From Streptomyces sp. NRRL F-5630 (GTDB taxonomy: Bacteria; Actinomycetota; Actinomycetes; Streptomycetales; Streptomycetaceae), in contig NZ_JOGO01000011.1 in assembly GCF_000719475.1 (NCBI RefSeq), forward strand, positions 51,733 to 115,732: DNA of 64,000 bases, in the 5' to 3' direction. The notes below the pieces were generated by a model, which was given only the letters and a program-made list of their open reading frames with translations, was not told the origin of the DNA and ran no database searches. A program made the translations under genes and the position numbers. The first letter of the stretch is position 1. Each line of letters begins with the position of its first letter. Positions 45,507 through 54,846 of the stretch are shown piece by piece.

Positions 45507-47288
45507 GTGAAGACCCACTCGACCGGGCGGCGCAAGCAGGCCCTCGCGGCAACCGCGGCGATCGCGGCGCTGCTGTCCGTCGCCGCCTGCGGCGGAGGCG
45601 ACTCCGACGACGGCAACGGTGGCGGTGGCGGTGCCAAGGCGGCCGGTTTCGACGCGGCCAACAACAAGGTCGCCAACGCGTCCGCCAAGAAGGGCGGCAC
45701 CCTCAAGTTCGCGTCCGTGCAGGACGCCGACTCCTGGGACACCACGCGTGGTTACTACGGCATGGCGTGGAACTTCATGCGCTACTACAGCCGTCAGCTG
45801 ATGACCAGCGCGCCCGAGCCGGGCGCCAAGGGCAGCGAGGTGGTCCCCGACCTCGCCAAGGAGAAGGCCGAGATCTCCTCGGACGGCAAGACCTACACGT
45901 ACCACCTGCGCGAGGGCATCACGTGGGAGGACGGCAAGCCGATCACCTCCCAGGACATCAAGTACGGCATCGAGCGCCAGTGGGCCCAGGACGTCCTCTC
46001 CGGCGGCCCCGTCTACATCAAGAACGTGCTCGACCCGGACGGCAAGTACAAGGGCCCCTACAAGGACACGTCCAAGGAGGGCCTGAAGGCCATCCAGACG
46101 CCGGACGACAAGACCATCGTCTTCAAGCTCCCGAAGCGGAACTCCGACTTCGAGGAAATGCTCGCGATGACCTCGTCCTCGCCGGTGCGCAAGGACAAGG
46201 ACACCAAGTCCAAGTACGGACTGCACCCCTTCTCCTCGGGCCCGTACAAGTTCCAGTCGTACAAGCCCGCGAAGTCGCTGACGCTGGTGCGCAACACCGA
46301 GTGGAAGCAGGCCTCGGACCCGGTCCGCAAGGCGCTCCCGGACAAGATCACGATCACGTTCTTCACCAACGCGGACGACATGGACAACCGTCTGCTCAAC
46401 GGTGAGTTCGACCTCGACCTGAACCAGACGGGTCTCTCCCCGCAGGGCCGCACCAAGGCCCTCAGGGAGCACAAGAACAACGTCGACAACCCCGTCTCGG
46501 GCTACATCCGTTACGCGGTCTTCCCGCAGACCGTGAAGCCCTTCGACAACATCCACTGCCGCAAGGCGGTTCTCTACGGCGCCGACCACAAGTCGCTCCA
46601 GACGGCGCGCGGCGGCCCGCAGGCCGGTGGCGACATCGGCACGAACATGCTGCCGCCGTCCGTCCCCGGCTCCGAGGGCCAGAAGTACGACCCGTACGGC
46701 ATGGCCGCCAACGACGGCGCGCCGAACACCGCCAAGGCCAAGGAAGAGCTGAAGGCCTGCGGCAAGCCGAACGGCTTCAAGACCACCATCGCGGTGCGCA
46801 ACAACAAGCCGGTCGAGGTCGCCACCGCCACCTCGCTCCAGGCCTCGCTGAAGAAGATCGGCATCCAGGCCGACATCGACCAGTACGACGGCGCGCAGAC
46901 CGCGGGCATCATCGGTAACCCGAAGGTCGTCAAGTCCAAGAACTACGGCATCATCATCATGGGCTGGGGCCCCGACTTCCCGTCGGTCCAGGGCTACGGC
47001 CAGCCGCTGTGGGACTCGCGCTTCACGCTGGACAACGGCAACAACAACTACGCCATGATCGACGACAAGGCGATCAACGGCGACTTCGACAAGTTCAACA
47101 ACGAGCTGGACAAGGCGAAGAAGGAGAAGATCGCCACCGACATCAACCACAGGGTGATGGAGGGGGCTTACTACCTCCCGTTCGTCTTCGAGAAGTTCAT
47201 CAACTTCCGCTCCTCGCGGCTGGCCAACGTCTACAGCACGAACGCTTTCTCGGGCATGTACGACTTCGTCAACCTGGGCGTCAAGTAA
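45507..47288 (+). CDS. Peptide ABC transporter substrate-binding lipoprotein
   Basis: 593-residue SBP_bac_5 (OppA/DppA) protein. The signal peptide ends in LLSVAACGGG, a lipobox, so it is anchored outside the membrane. Family features include TYTYHLREGITWEDGKPITSQDIKYGIERQ (~130-160) and SSGPYKFQSYKP (~245). GTG at 45507 follows GGAGGAA at about 10 nt. Lysine use is much higher than in neighbouring proteins, as is usual for exported binding proteins. A 13-bp hairpin after the gene may stabilise its mRNA so that it is made in excess over the membrane parts. Confidence 0.94.
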   Translation: MKTHSTGRRKQALAATAAIAALLSVAACGGGDSDDGNGGGGGAKAAGFDAANNKVANASAKKGGTLKFASVQDADSWDTTRGYYGMAWNFMRYYSRQLMTSAPEPGAKGSEVVPDLAKEKAEISSDGKTYTYHLREGITWEDGKPITSQDIKYGIERQWAQDVLSGGPVYIKNVLDPDGKYKGPYKDTSKEGLKAIQTPDDKTIVFKLPKRNSDFEEMLAMTSSSPVRKDKDTKSKYGLHPFSSGPYKFQSYKPAKSLTLVRNTEWKQASDPVRKALPDKITITFFTNADDMDNRLLNGEFDLDLNQTGLSPQGRTKALREHKNNVDNPVSGYIRYAVFPQTVKPFDNIHCRKAVLYGADHKSLQTARGGPQAGGDIGTNMLPPSVPGSEGQKYDPYGMAANDGAPNTAKAKEELKACGKPNGFKTTIAVRNNKPVEVATATSLQASLKKIGIQADIDQYDGAQTAGIIGNPKVVKSKNYGIIIMGWGPDFPSVQGYGQPLWDSRFTLDNGNNNYAMIDDKAINGDFDKFNNELDKAKKEKIATDINHRVMEGAYYLPFVFEKFINFRSSRLANVYSTNAFSGMYDFVNLGVK

Positions 47289-47355
47289 CACCACGACCGT
47301 CGGCACACCCGCCGTACTGCACGAAAGGCAGGTGAAGGCCACGACGGCGTGATCG

Positions 47356-47386
47356 CGGGCCACCGGGACGACCTCCCGGTGGCCCG
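47356..47386 (+). promoter_or_regulatory. Intra-operon hairpin after binding-protein gene
   Basis: cgggccaccggga (47356-47368) and tcccggtggcccg (47374-47386) form a perfect 13-bp stem with a 5-nt loop, 25 nt before the next start codon. This placement fits an mRNA-stabilising or partial termination element that sets binding-protein excess. Confidence 0.7.
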
Positions 47387-47410
47387 TGGACCGCGGCCGG
47401 GCCGGAAGCA

Positions 47411-48409
47411 GTGCTCGCATACCTCATCAGGCGGCTCTTCGCCGTCGTCGTGATGCTGGTGGTCATCATGTTGGTGGTCTTCGGCATCTTCTTCCTCATA
47501 CCGAAGTGGACCGGAGTCGACCCCGCGACGATGTACGTGGGCAAGCAGTCCGACCAGGCGGCGCTCGACGCCGTCCGGGAGAAGCTGCAACTCGACCAGC
47601 CGATCTTCGTCCAGATCTGGGACTTCTTCAAAGGCATCGTCGCCGGCCGTACCTACTCCGGTGGCGGCGAGGTGACGCACTGCGCCGCCCCCTGCTTCGG
47701 TTACTCCTTCCGGAGCGAGCAGGCCATCTGGCCGCAGCTCACCGACCGGCTCCCGGTCACGGTCTCCCTGGCCGTCGGCGCGGCCGTGCTGTGGGTGGTC
47801 TTCGGCGTCGCGGCCGGTGTCCTCTCGGCGCTCAAGCGCGGCTCGGTCTGGGACCGCGGCGCGATGCTCGTCGCCCTCTCCGGCGTCTCGCTGCCCATCT
47901 ACTTCACCGGCATGCTCGCCGCCGCGATCTTCCACTTCGGACTCGGCTGGTTCGATCCCAAGTACGTCCCCATCGAGGAGAGCGTCACGGGCTGGGCGAG
48001 CGGGCTGATCCTGCCCTGGATCACCCTCGCCTTCCTCTACGCGGCGATGTACGCCCGCATCACACGGGCCACGATGCTCGACGTGCTCGGCGAGGACTAC
48101 ATCCGCACCGCGCGCGCCAAGGGCCTCACGGAGACCAAGGTCATCGGCAAGCACGCCATGCGCTCCACGATGACCCCCATCCTCACCATGCTCGGCATGG
48201 ACCTCGGCGCCATGATCGGTGGCGCGATCCTCACCGAGACCACCTACAGCCTCCCCGGCCTCGGCCAGGCGGTGCTCAAGGCGATCAACGAGCGCGACCT
48301 CCCGGTCATCACCGGCGTCGTCCTCATCACCTCGCTCGCCGTCATCCTCGCCAATCTCCTGGTGGATCTCCTGTACGCCGCGATCGACCCCCGAGTGAGG
48401 CTCGCATGA
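47411..48409 (+). CDS. Peptide ABC transporter permease, OppB/DppB type
   Basis: 332-residue permease. It opens with the family N-terminus [30 protein letters not shown], followed by a periplasmic loop with two cysteines ([13 protein letters not shown]). The EAA loop is [26 protein letters not shown], and the C-terminus ends [20 protein letters not shown] at 47411 has only a weak GGAAG upstream. The stop overlaps the next ATG (ATGA). Confidence 0.93.
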   Translation: MLAYLIRRLFAVVVMLVVIMLVVFGIFFLIPKWTGVDPATMYVGKQSDQAALDAVREKLQLDQPIFVQIWDFFKGIVAGRTYSGGGEVTHCAAPCFGYSFRSEQAIWPQLTDRLPVTVSLAVGAAVLWVVFGVAAGVLSALKRGSVWDRGAMLVALSGVSLPIYFTGMLAAAIFHFGLGWFDPKYVPIEESVTGWASGLILPWITLAFLYAAMYARITRATMLDVLGEDYIRTARAKGLTETKVIGKHAMRSTMTPILTMLGMDLGAMIGGAILTETTYSLPGLGQAVLKAINERDLPVITGVVLITSLAVILANLLVDLLYAAIDPRVRLA

Positions 48410-49590
48410 CGACCCAGCCCGCCGGCACCACGGACAACGAACCCGGGAAGACCGGCACCACGAAGACCGACACGGCCAAGACCGGCACCGCCCAGGCGAG
48501 CACCGCCAGGACCGCCACCGGCGAGGTCACCGCCGCGCACAGCGGCGCCGCACCCCGCGCCTTCCTCGAAGTCCGCGACCTGCGCGTCCAGTTCCCCACC
48601 GACGACGGCCTCGTCAAGTCCGTCGACGGGCTCAGCTTCACGCTGGAGAAGGGCAAGACGCTCGGCATCGTCGGCGAGTCCGGCTCCGGCAAGTCCGTGA
48701 CCTCGCTCGGCATCATGGGCCTGCACACCACCGGCCAGTACGGCAAGCGCAAGCCTCGTATCTCCGGCGAGATCTGGCTCGACGGCGAGGAACTGCTCAC
48801 CGCGGACCCCGACCGGGTCCGGGCGCTGCGCGGCCGCGACATGGCGATGATCTTCCAGGACCCGCTGTCCTCGCTGCACCCGTACTACACGGTGGGCAAG
48901 CAGATCATCGAGGCGTACCGCATCCACCACGACGTGGACAAGAAGACCGCGCGCAAGCGGGCCGTCGAGATGCTCGACCGCGTCGGCATCCCGCAGCCCG
49001 ACAAGCGCGTCGACTCCTACGCGCACGAGTTCTCCGGCGGGATGCGCCAGCGCGTCATGATCGCCATGGCGCTCGTCAACAACCCCGAACTCCTCATCGC
49101 CGACGAGCCGACCACCGCGCTCGACGTGACGGTCCAGGCCCAGATCCTCGACCTCATCCGCGACCTCCAGAAGGAGTTCGGCTCCGCGGTCATCGTCATC
49201 ACGCACGACCTCGGCGTCGTCGCCGAACTCTCCGACGACATCCTGGTCATGTACGGCGGCCGCTGCGTCGAGCGCGGGCCCGTGGACGAGGTCTTCTACG
49301 CGCCCCGCCACCCCTACACGTGGGGCCTGCTCGGCTCGATGCCGCGCATCGACCGCGAGGAGACCGACCGGCTCATTCCCGTGAAGGGCTCCCCGCCCTC
49401 GCTCATCAACATCCCCGACGGCTGCGCCTTCAACCCGCGCTGCCCGTACGCGGACCTCCCCAAGGACAACCTGACCCGCACCGTACGGCCCGAGCTGGCC
49501 CAGGTCGGCGACGCCCACTGGGCCGCCTGCCACCTCAGCAAGGAGCAGCGCGAGCGGATCTGGACCGAAGAGATTGCGCCGAAGCTGTGA
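48406..49590 (+). CDS. Peptide ABC transporter ATPase, OppD/DppD type
   Basis: 394-residue ATPase. Residues 7-50 are a Thr/Ala/Lys-rich leader not usual in the family. Walker A is GESGSGKSV, signature [15 protein letters not shown], Walker [17 protein letters not shown]. The oligopeptide-type C-terminus carries the four-cysteine [4Fe-4S]-like region as [11 protein letters not shown] and a later AACHL; only three of the usual cysteines are obvious. ATG overlaps the upstream stop and GTGA joins it to the next gene. Confidence 0.94.
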   Translation: MTTQPAGTTDNEPGKTGTTKTDTAKTGTAQASTARTATGEVTAAHSGAAPRAFLEVRDLRVQFPTDDGLVKSVDGLSFTLEKGKTLGIVGESGSGKSVTSLGIMGLHTTGQYGKRKPRISGEIWLDGEELLTADPDRVRALRGRDMAMIFQDPLSSLHPYYTVGKQIIEAYRIHHDVDKKTARKRAVEMLDRVGIPQPDKRVDSYAHEFSGGMRQRVMIAMALVNNPELLIADEPTTALDVTVQAQILDLIRDLQKEFGSAVIVITHDLGVVAELSDDILVMYGGRCVERGPVDEVFYAPRHPYTWGLLGSMPRIDREETDRLIPVKGSPPSLINIPDGCAFNPRCPYADLPKDNLTRTVRPELAQVGDAHWAACHLSKEQRERIWTEEIAPKL

Positions 49591-51035
49591 GCGACGACCC
49601 CAAGGACGCGGCGATCCCCGCGCAGAGCACCGCACCCAGCGCTCCCGCCGCCCCGGAGACCCCGGCCGCCCAGGGGGACACCCTGCTGCGCGTCGAGGGC
49701 CTCCAGAAGCACTTCCCCATCCGCAAGGGCCTCTTCAAGCGGCAGGTCGGCGCCGTCCAGGCGGTCGACGGCCTGTCCTTCGAGGTGCGCGCGGGCGAGA
49801 CGCTCGGCGTCGTCGGTGAATCGGGCTGCGGCAAGTCCACGATGGGCCGGCTCATCACACGACTGCTCGAACCCACCGGTGGCAGCGTCGAGTTCGAGGG
49901 CAGGGACATCACGCACCTGTCGACCGGCGCCATGCGCAAGATGCGCCGCGACGTGCAGATGATCTTCCAGGACCCGTACTCCTCGCTCAATCCCCGGCAC
50001 ACGATCGGCACGATCGTCGGGGCGCCGTTCCGCCTCCAGGGCGTCAAGCCCGAGGGCGGGATCAAGGCCGAGGTGCAGGGCCTCCTCGAACGCGTCGGGC
50101 TCAACCCCGAGCACTACAACCGCTACCCGCACGAGTTCTCCGGCGGTCAGCGCCAGCGCATCGGCATCGCGCGGGCGCTCGCGCTCAAGCCGAAGCTCGT
50201 CGTCGCCGACGAGCCGGTCTCCGCGCTCGACGTCTCGATCCAGGCGCAGGTCGTCAACCTCCTCGACGACCTCCAGGACGAGCTGGGCCTCACGTACGTG
50301 ATCATCGCCCACGACCTCTCGGTCATCCGGCACGTCTCGGACCGGATCGCGGTCATGTACCTCGGCAAGATCGTCGAGCTGGCCGACCGCAAGACGCTCT
50401 ACACGACGCCCGGACACCCGTACACCTCGGCGCTCCTGTCCGCGGTGCCGGTCCCGGACCCGCGCCGCAAGGGGCACGGCAACCGGCGGCTCCTGCACGG
50501 CGACGTGCCCTCGCCGATCGCCCCGCCCTCCGGCTGCCGCTTCCACACCCGCTGCTGGAAGGCCACCGCCTCCTGCGCGACCATCGAGCCCCCGCTCATC
50601 CAGCTCGGTACGGGCCAGAGGGTCGCCTGCCACCACCCCGAGCACGGCCCCGACCAGCTCCCCGGCGACGCCCCCCTGGTGAAGCCGGGCGGATCGGTGA
50701 CGCTGAGCGAGGCCAAGACGGAGGCCGCTCCGGAGACGGAGGCGGAGGCCGCTCCGGAGACGGCGGTGGCGACGGAGACGGCGGCCGAGCCTGCGGCCAC
50801 CGCCGTGGCGAAGAAGCCGGTCGCCCCGGAGGGGGAGGCGAAGGCGGAGGTCGCCCCCGAGAAGGAGGCGGAGCCGAAGCCGGAGGCCGTCGCGGAGCCG
50901 AAGCCGGAGACCGCCGCCTCCGCGCCGGACCCTGCGGACAAGGCCGCGCCCGCGCCCGACGCCGCGCCCGCTACGGCCCCCGACGCCGAGCCCGGCACGG
51001 CCCCGCGTGAGGAGACCGGTCCCGAAGGGAAGTGA
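49587..51035 (+). CDS. Peptide ABC transporter ATPase, OppF/DppF type, long tail
   Basis: 482-residue ATPase. Walker [10 protein letters not shown], signature [15 protein letters not shown], Walker [17 protein letters not shown], and the C-terminal [14 protein letters not shown] cluster motif are intact. After the normal family end comes a tail of about 108 residues made almost only of Ala, Glu, Pro, Lys and Thr (repeats such as EAAPETE, EPKPE). The DNA there has near-identical copies of gaggccgctccggagacgg at ~50729 and ~50747. GTG at 49587 overlaps the upstream stop. An 11-bp hairpin follows. Confidence 0.93.
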   Translation: MSDDPKDAAIPAQSTAPSAPAAPETPAAQGDTLLRVEGLQKHFPIRKGLFKRQVGAVQAVDGLSFEVRAGETLGVVGESGCGKSTMGRLITRLLEPTGGSVEFEGRDITHLSTGAMRKMRRDVQMIFQDPYSSLNPRHTIGTIVGAPFRLQGVKPEGGIKAEVQGLLERVGLNPEHYNRYPHEFSGGQRQRIGIARALALKPKLVVADEPVSALDVSIQAQVVNLLDDLQDELGLTYVIIAHDLSVIRHVSDRIAVMYLGKIVELADRKTLYTTPGHPYTSALLSAVPVPDPRRKGHGNRRLLHGDVPSPIAPPSGCRFHTRCWKATASCATIEPPLIQLGTGQRVACHHPEHGPDQLPGDAPLVKPGGSVTLSEAKTEAAPETEAEAAPETAVATETAAEPAATAVAKKPVAPEGEAKAEVAPEKEAEPKPEAVAEPKPETAASAPDPADKAAPAPDAAPATAPDAEPGTAPREETGPEGK

Positions 51036-51040
51036 GCCGT

Positions 51041-51070
51041 GGACCACCCGGCACAATGCCCGGGTGGTCC
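51041..51070 (+). terminator. Hairpin at operon end overlapping next start
   Basis: ggaccacccgg (51041-51051) and ccgggtggtcc (51060-51070) form a perfect 11-bp stem with an 8-nt loop, 6 nt after the OppF stop. The likely GTG start of the next gene (51064) is inside the right arm. Confidence 0.65.
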
Positions 51071-51726
51071 ATGAACTCTTCTCGCCGGGCGTGCAGCACG
51101 TCCTCGACCTCGTCGGCATCTTCGTCTTCGCCATCTCGGGGGCGCTGCTCGCGGTCCGCAAGAACTTCGACGTCTTCGGCATCGTCGTCCTCGCGGAGGT
51201 GACCGCGATCGGCGGCGGCGTGCTGCGCGATCTCGTCATCGGCGCGGTCCCGCCCGCCGCCTTCCAGGACCTCGGCTACTTCGGTATGCCGCTCCTCGCC
51301 TCGCTCCTGGTCTTCTTCCTCCACCCCCACGTGGAGCGGATCAACTGGGGCATCGCGCTCTTCGACGCGGCCGGGCTCGGCCTCTTCTGCGCGTCGGGCA
51401 CGATCAAGGCGTACAGCTACGGGCTCGGCTACGTCTCCTCGGCCGTGCTCGGTCTCGCGACGGCGGTCGGCGGCGGCCTGATGCGCGACATCCTCGCCAA
51501 CGACGTGCCCTCCCTGCTGCGCTGGGACCGCTCGCTGTACGCGGTTCCGGCGATGGCGGGGGCGACGATCACGGCGCTGTGCATCCGCTTCGACGTCCTC
51601 AACGCCTTCTCCACGGCGGGCGCGATCCTCACGGCCTTCGCTATCCGGATGCTGGCGCTGCGCTACGACTGGCGCGCCCCCCGCGCCAGGAACCGGCGCA
51701 GCTCCGCCGTGGAGGTCGAGGAGTGA
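51064..51726 (+). CDS. TRIC-family (YadS/UPF0126) membrane protein
   Basis: About 220 residues. It is a tandem repeat of two three-helix units: DLVGIFVFAISGALLAVRKNFDVFGIVVLAEVTAIGGGVLRDLVIG and FDAAGLGLFCASGTIKAYSYGLGYVSSAVLGLATAVGGGLMRDILAND. The GGG-x-x-RD signatures occur in both halves. Prokaryotic TRIC proteins form trimeric cation channels. The start is uncertain: GTG at 51064 fits family length, while 51007 and 51091 are alternatives and none has a good ribosome-binding site. Confidence 0.88.
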   Translation: MVHELFSPGVQHVLDLVGIFVFAISGALLAVRKNFDVFGIVVLAEVTAIGGGVLRDLVIGAVPPAAFQDLGYFGMPLLASLLVFFLHPHVERINWGIALFDAAGLGLFCASGTIKAYSYGLGYVSSAVLGLATAVGGGLMRDILANDVPSLLRWDRSLYAVPAMAGATITALCIRFDVLNAFSTAGAILTAFAIRMLALRYDWRAPRARNRRSSAVEVEE

Positions 51727-51765
51727 GTCCGCGTGAGCGGCGCCACCCTCCCCGCACCACAGAAA

Positions 51766-51796
51766 GCTACCGCTCAGTAGCCCTCTGACGTAGGCT
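51766..51796 (+). promoter_or_regulatory. Promoter and inverted repeat of thioesterase gene
   Basis: taggct at 51791-51796 lies six bases before the ATG at 51803, the spacing of a leaderless Streptomyces promoter. Just upstream is gctac-cgctca-gtagc (51766-51781), which would cover the -35 region and could be a repressor site. Confidence 0.5.
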
Positions 51797-51802
51797 CTGA
51801 CC

Positions 51803-52663
51803 ATGGCACAGGCAGCAACCGCCCCGGCGAGCGTCGGGAACAGCGAGTTCGACCGCGACACGGCCGTGCGCCGACGGGGTCCCGGCGTCTTCGACGCCAC
51901 CCTCTCCGAGGGCTGGACCATCATCAACGCCGTCAACGGCGGCTATCTCCTGGCCCTCGTCGCTCGCGCGCTCGGTGAGGAACTCCCGCACGGCGACCCC
52001 TTCTCGATCACCGCGCACTACCTCACCGCCTCGCGCCCGGGTCCCGCCGAGATCCGCACCGAGACGGTCCGCGCCGGACGCACCCTCTCCACCGGACAGG
52101 CCGCGCTCGTGCAGTACGACGCCCAGGGCGCTCCCGTCGAGCGCTTGCGCGTCCTCGCCTCGTACGGGGACCTCGGCGCCCTCGACCCGGAGGTGCGCAC
52201 CAGCGCGAAGCCCCCCGCGCTCCCGCCCGTCGAGCGGTGCCTCGGGATCTCGGATGCCCCGGACGTCAAGGTCGTACCCGGCTCGAACGCTTTCACCGAG
52301 CGCCTTTTCCTCAAGCTCGACCCCGCCACGGTCGGCTGGGCCGTGGGCGAGCCCTCCGGCAAGGGCGAGACACGCGCCTGGTTCGCCCTCGCCGACGGCC
52401 GCGACCCGGACCCGCTCTCGCTCCTCCTCGCCGTGGACGCGTTGCCGCCCACCGCCTTCGACCTCGGCCTCATGGGCTGGATGCCCACCGTGGAACTCAC
52501 CGTCCACGTCCGCCACCGCCCCGCCCCCGGCCCCCTCCGCGTCGCCGTCACCACCCGCAACCTGGCCCACGGCTTCCTGGAGGAGGACGCGGAGGTCTGG
52601 GACAGCGCGGACCGCCTGGTCGCCCAGTCCCGCCAGCTCGCCCGCGTCGTCCAGCCGGGCTGA
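51803..52663 (+). CDS. Acyl-CoA thioesterase-like double-hotdog protein
   Basis: 286-residue protein of the thioesterase superfamily, TesB-like layout. The first hotdog starts with VFDATLSEGWTIINAVNGGYLLALVARAL, containing the helix that packs on the CoA site, then ITAHYLTASRPGPAEIRTETVRAGRTLSTGQAAL. The second covers roughly 170-280 (TVELTVHVRHRPAPGPLRVAV, EEDAEVWDSADRLVAQSRQLARV). A catalytic Asp/Gln/Thr set cannot be assigned by eye. There is no ribosome-binding site before the ATG, consistent with leaderless translation. Confidence 0.85.
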   Translation: MAQAATAPASVGNSEFDRDTAVRRRGPGVFDATLSEGWTIINAVNGGYLLALVARALGEELPHGDPFSITAHYLTASRPGPAEIRTETVRAGRTLSTGQAALVQYDAQGAPVERLRVLASYGDLGALDPEVRTSAKPPALPPVERCLGISDAPDVKVVPGSNAFTERLFLKLDPATVGWAVGEPSGKGETRAWFALADGRDPDPLSLLLAVDALPPTAFDLGLMGWMPTVELTVHVRHRPAPGPLRVAVTTRNLAHGFLEEDAEVWDSADRLVAQSRQLARVVQPG

Positions 52664-52805
52664 GACCCCGGCCGCAGGGGGCGGGGAGCGGCCCCCGTCC
52701 CCGTACGGACGGACCCCCCGCGCGCACCGCCCCGGGCTCTCGTAGCGTTGCCGCGAGCGGCCGGAAACGGCCCGCCGCAGACGCCACCGGCCCCGGGAGT
52801 CCCGT

Positions 52806-53699
52806 ATGCAGCCGCGTGCCGACACCCTCACGCGCGACGAACTCGGCAGATCGGTCCTGAGACTGCGCCGCCGCCTCCCGCACCCCGCGCGCCGTGTCTG
52901 GGCCGCCCTCACCGAGGCCGCCCTCACCGCCCGCTGGATGCCCGCCGAGGTGGATCTGAGCCCCCGCGCGGCGAGCCCCGTCCGCTTCCGCCTCCCGGGC
53001 ACGGCGCCAGGCGGCGGCGAGGTGCTGCGCGCCGTACCGCCGTGGGCACTGGGCTACACGTGGGGCGAGCACGAACTGCACTGGTCGCTGCGCCCGGAGC
53101 GCGCCGCCGGGGCCGCCGACGCGGACACCGCGCCCTGCGTGCTCCACCTGCGCCACGTCTTCGACGACCACCGGGGCGCGGCGAGCTACGCGGCGGGCTG
53201 GCACACGTGCCTCACCGCGCTCGCGCAGGTGCTCGACGGCGAGGAGCCGGACCACGCGGGCGACGCGGACGGTGCGCTCCACGAGGCGTACATCGGCCTC
53301 CTCGGTCTCGTCGGCTCGACGGTCGACGAGGGCCCCGAGAGCCTCACGATCCGCCTGGAGCGCCAGCTCGTCCGCCCCGCCGACGAGGTCTGGTCCCTGC
53401 TCACCCGCGGCACGAGCCCGCGCCGGGGCGAACGCGCGCCCGACGGCTTCGGCACGGTCGGCGCCCCGGCGGGCGAGATCACCGAGCTGTGCCCGCCCCG
53501 CCTGCTCGAACACGCGTGGAGCCCTCTCGGCCGCACCCGCTGGGAACTCCTCCCCGGCACCGGCCACGGCGCCCGTCTCCTCCTCAGCCACTCCTGCCCC
53601 CCGCTCCCCGAACCGGCCGTCGCCGCCGCCCAGGCCGCCTGGCACCAGCGCGTCGAGGAACTCGCGGCCGAGCTCCTGGACACCCCGGCCCCGGGCTGA
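52806..53699 (+). CDS. SRPBCC (AHSA1-like) protein, two domains
   Basis: 297-residue soluble protein. Domain 1 begins RRRLPHPARRVWAALTEAALTARWMPAEVD, the typical AHSA1 start, and ends with HVFDDHRGAASYAAGWHTCLTALAQVLDG. Domain 2 repeats the pattern with LERQLVRPADEVWSLLTRG and ends AAQAAWHQRVEELAAELL. ATG at 52806 follows GGGAG at 6 nt. The ligand is unknown. It converges on a TetR gene. Confidence 0.88.
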   Translation: MQPRADTLTRDELGRSVLRLRRRLPHPARRVWAALTEAALTARWMPAEVDLSPRAASPVRFRLPGTAPGGGEVLRAVPPWALGYTWGEHELHWSLRPERAAGAADADTAPCVLHLRHVFDDHRGAASYAAGWHTCLTALAQVLDGEEPDHAGDADGALHEAYIGLLGLVGSTVDEGPESLTIRLERQLVRPADEVWSLLTRGTSPRRGERAPDGFGTVGAPAGEITELCPPRLLEHAWSPLGRTRWELLPGTGHGARLLLSHSCPPLPEPAVAAAQAAWHQRVEELAAELLDTPAPG

Positions 53700-53771
53700 G
53701 GGGCGCGCGGCGGGGAGGCCCGGCGCCGGGGCGGGGGGTGCGGTGCGGCGGGGGGTACGGCCGAGCCGGCG

Positions 53772-53804
53772 GCGGCCTCACGTCGGCAGCGGCCTCACGT
53801 CGGC
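53772..53804 (+). repeat. 16-bp direct repeat in convergent gap
   Basis: gcggcctcacgtcggc occurs at 53772-53787 and 53789-53804, one base apart. It lies between convergent genes; no function is evident. Confidence 0.7.
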
Positions 53805-53853
53805 TGAGACCGAAGCCGCGCCCGAGGCTGGGTAAGGCCCTCGGCGCGTGCGG

Positions 53854-54519
53854 TCAGGCTCCCTCGTCCTGCCAGTGCCGCCGCCCCAGCGCCACCACCC
53901 GCAGTTTCCGCCGCGCGCCGGTGAGCACCGCGCGCTCCGCCTCCGAGCCCGGTTCCGTCTCCAGGAGGGACGTCGCGGTGAGCAGGAGCAGGTCCACGTA
54001 CAACTCGGCGAGCATCTGGACGTCCCGGACGGTCCAACCCCGGGACTCCGGCTGCGCGGCGAGTCCCGCGGCGACCTCGTGGGAGAAGCTGCGCAACTCC
54101 CGGTCCGTCGCCTTCCGCACCGCCCGTACGCCGCCGTGGCGCTCGCGCGCGATGAAGCGCACGTGCGCCGGGTACGCGCGTACGTGGGCGGCGATGAGGG
54201 CGACCGCGTCGGTGATGCGGCCCTCGGCGTTCGTCCCGGCCGCGAGCATCGCGCGCACGACCTGGTGGAGGCTGCCGAGGGTCTCGTCGACGAGGGCGAC
54301 GCCGAGATCCGGAATGTCGCGGAAGTGCCGGTAGAAGGCGGTGGGCGCGATCCCGGCCGCGCGGGTCACCTCGCGCAGCCCGAGGCCGCTGAGGCTCTGC
54401 TCGGCGAGAAGGCCCAGCGCGGCGTCCAGAAGGGCCCGGCGCGTGCGCTCCTTCTGCGCGGCGCGGCTGTTCGACGCGGCTGTTTCGCCTACGGGTGCGG
54501 AGACGGCGGTGTGATTCAT
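53854..54519 (-). CDS. TetR-family regulator (FabR/FadR-like)
   Basis: 221-residue regulator. The helix-turn-helix is at ~25-75 (RTRRALLDAALGLLAEQSLSGLGLREVTRAAGIAPTAFYRHFRDI). The C-terminal half (AHVRAYPAHVRFIARERHGGVRAVRKATDRELRSF) resembles lipid-responsive FabR-type regulators. ATG at 54519 opens onto a gap with several palindromes and the divergent small membrane gene, so it probably controls that unit and itself. The ligand is unknown. Confidence 0.92.
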   Translation of the reverse strand: MNHTAVSAPVGETAASNSRAAQKERTRRALLDAALGLLAEQSLSGLGLREVTRAAGIAPTAFYRHFRDIPDLGVALVDETLGSLHQVVRAMLAAGTNAEGRITDAVALIAAHVRAYPAHVRFIARERHGGVRAVRKATDRELRSFSHEVAAGLAAQPESRGWTVRDVQMLAELYVDLLLLTATSLLETEPGSEAERAVLTGARRKLRVVALGRRHWQDEGA

Positions 54520-54524
54520 GCCAT

Positions 54525-54611
54525 CCAGTCAACAACTGTTCGCCGAAATTCCCAAGCGTTCGGATGTGTAGACTGGCCAGTCAGTGAACACTTGTACTTA
54601 CAGATGTTCAC
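54525..54611. promoter_or_regulatory. Operator region with palindromes
   Basis: Contains actggccagt (perfect 10-bp palindrome, 54572-54581) and gtgaaca-N14-tgttcac (54584-54590 with 54605-54611). A similar aacaactgttc lies near 54530. G+C is lower than around it. These are likely sites for the divergent TetR protein. Confidence 0.55.
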
Positions 54612-54645
54612 CGGATACCGTCCGTCGGCCCTCAAGGAGGTTCGG

Positions 54646-54810
54646 ATGCTCGTCCTCGTCGCGGCCCTGCTCCTGCTCGGCGTCGTGCTCGGCGCCGTCG
54701 CCCACGTCCCGGTCACCGTCTCGCTCGTCGCGGGCGCCGCGATCGGCGCCTGGCTCGTGGTCTTCGCGGTGCGCGAACGCCGCCGCGCCCACGGAACAGC
54801 ACGCCGCTGA
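54646..54810 (+). CDS. Small membrane protein, 54 residues
   Basis: ATG at 54646 has a consensus AAGGAGG 5 nt upstream, which strongly supports translation of this short gene. It has two hydrophobic segments, LVLVAALLLLGVVLGAVAHVP and VTVSLVAGAAIGAWLVVFAV, with a basic tail RERRRAHGTARR. No family is recognised. It lies 36 nt before the DUF4190 gene in the same direction and is divergent from tetR. Confidence 0.85.
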   Translation: MLVLVAALLLLGVVLGAVAHVPVTVSLVAGAAIGAWLVVFAVRERRRAHGTARR

Positions 54811-54846
54811 CCCCGCGCACGTCGGACCACCACCTGGAGGTACCCC

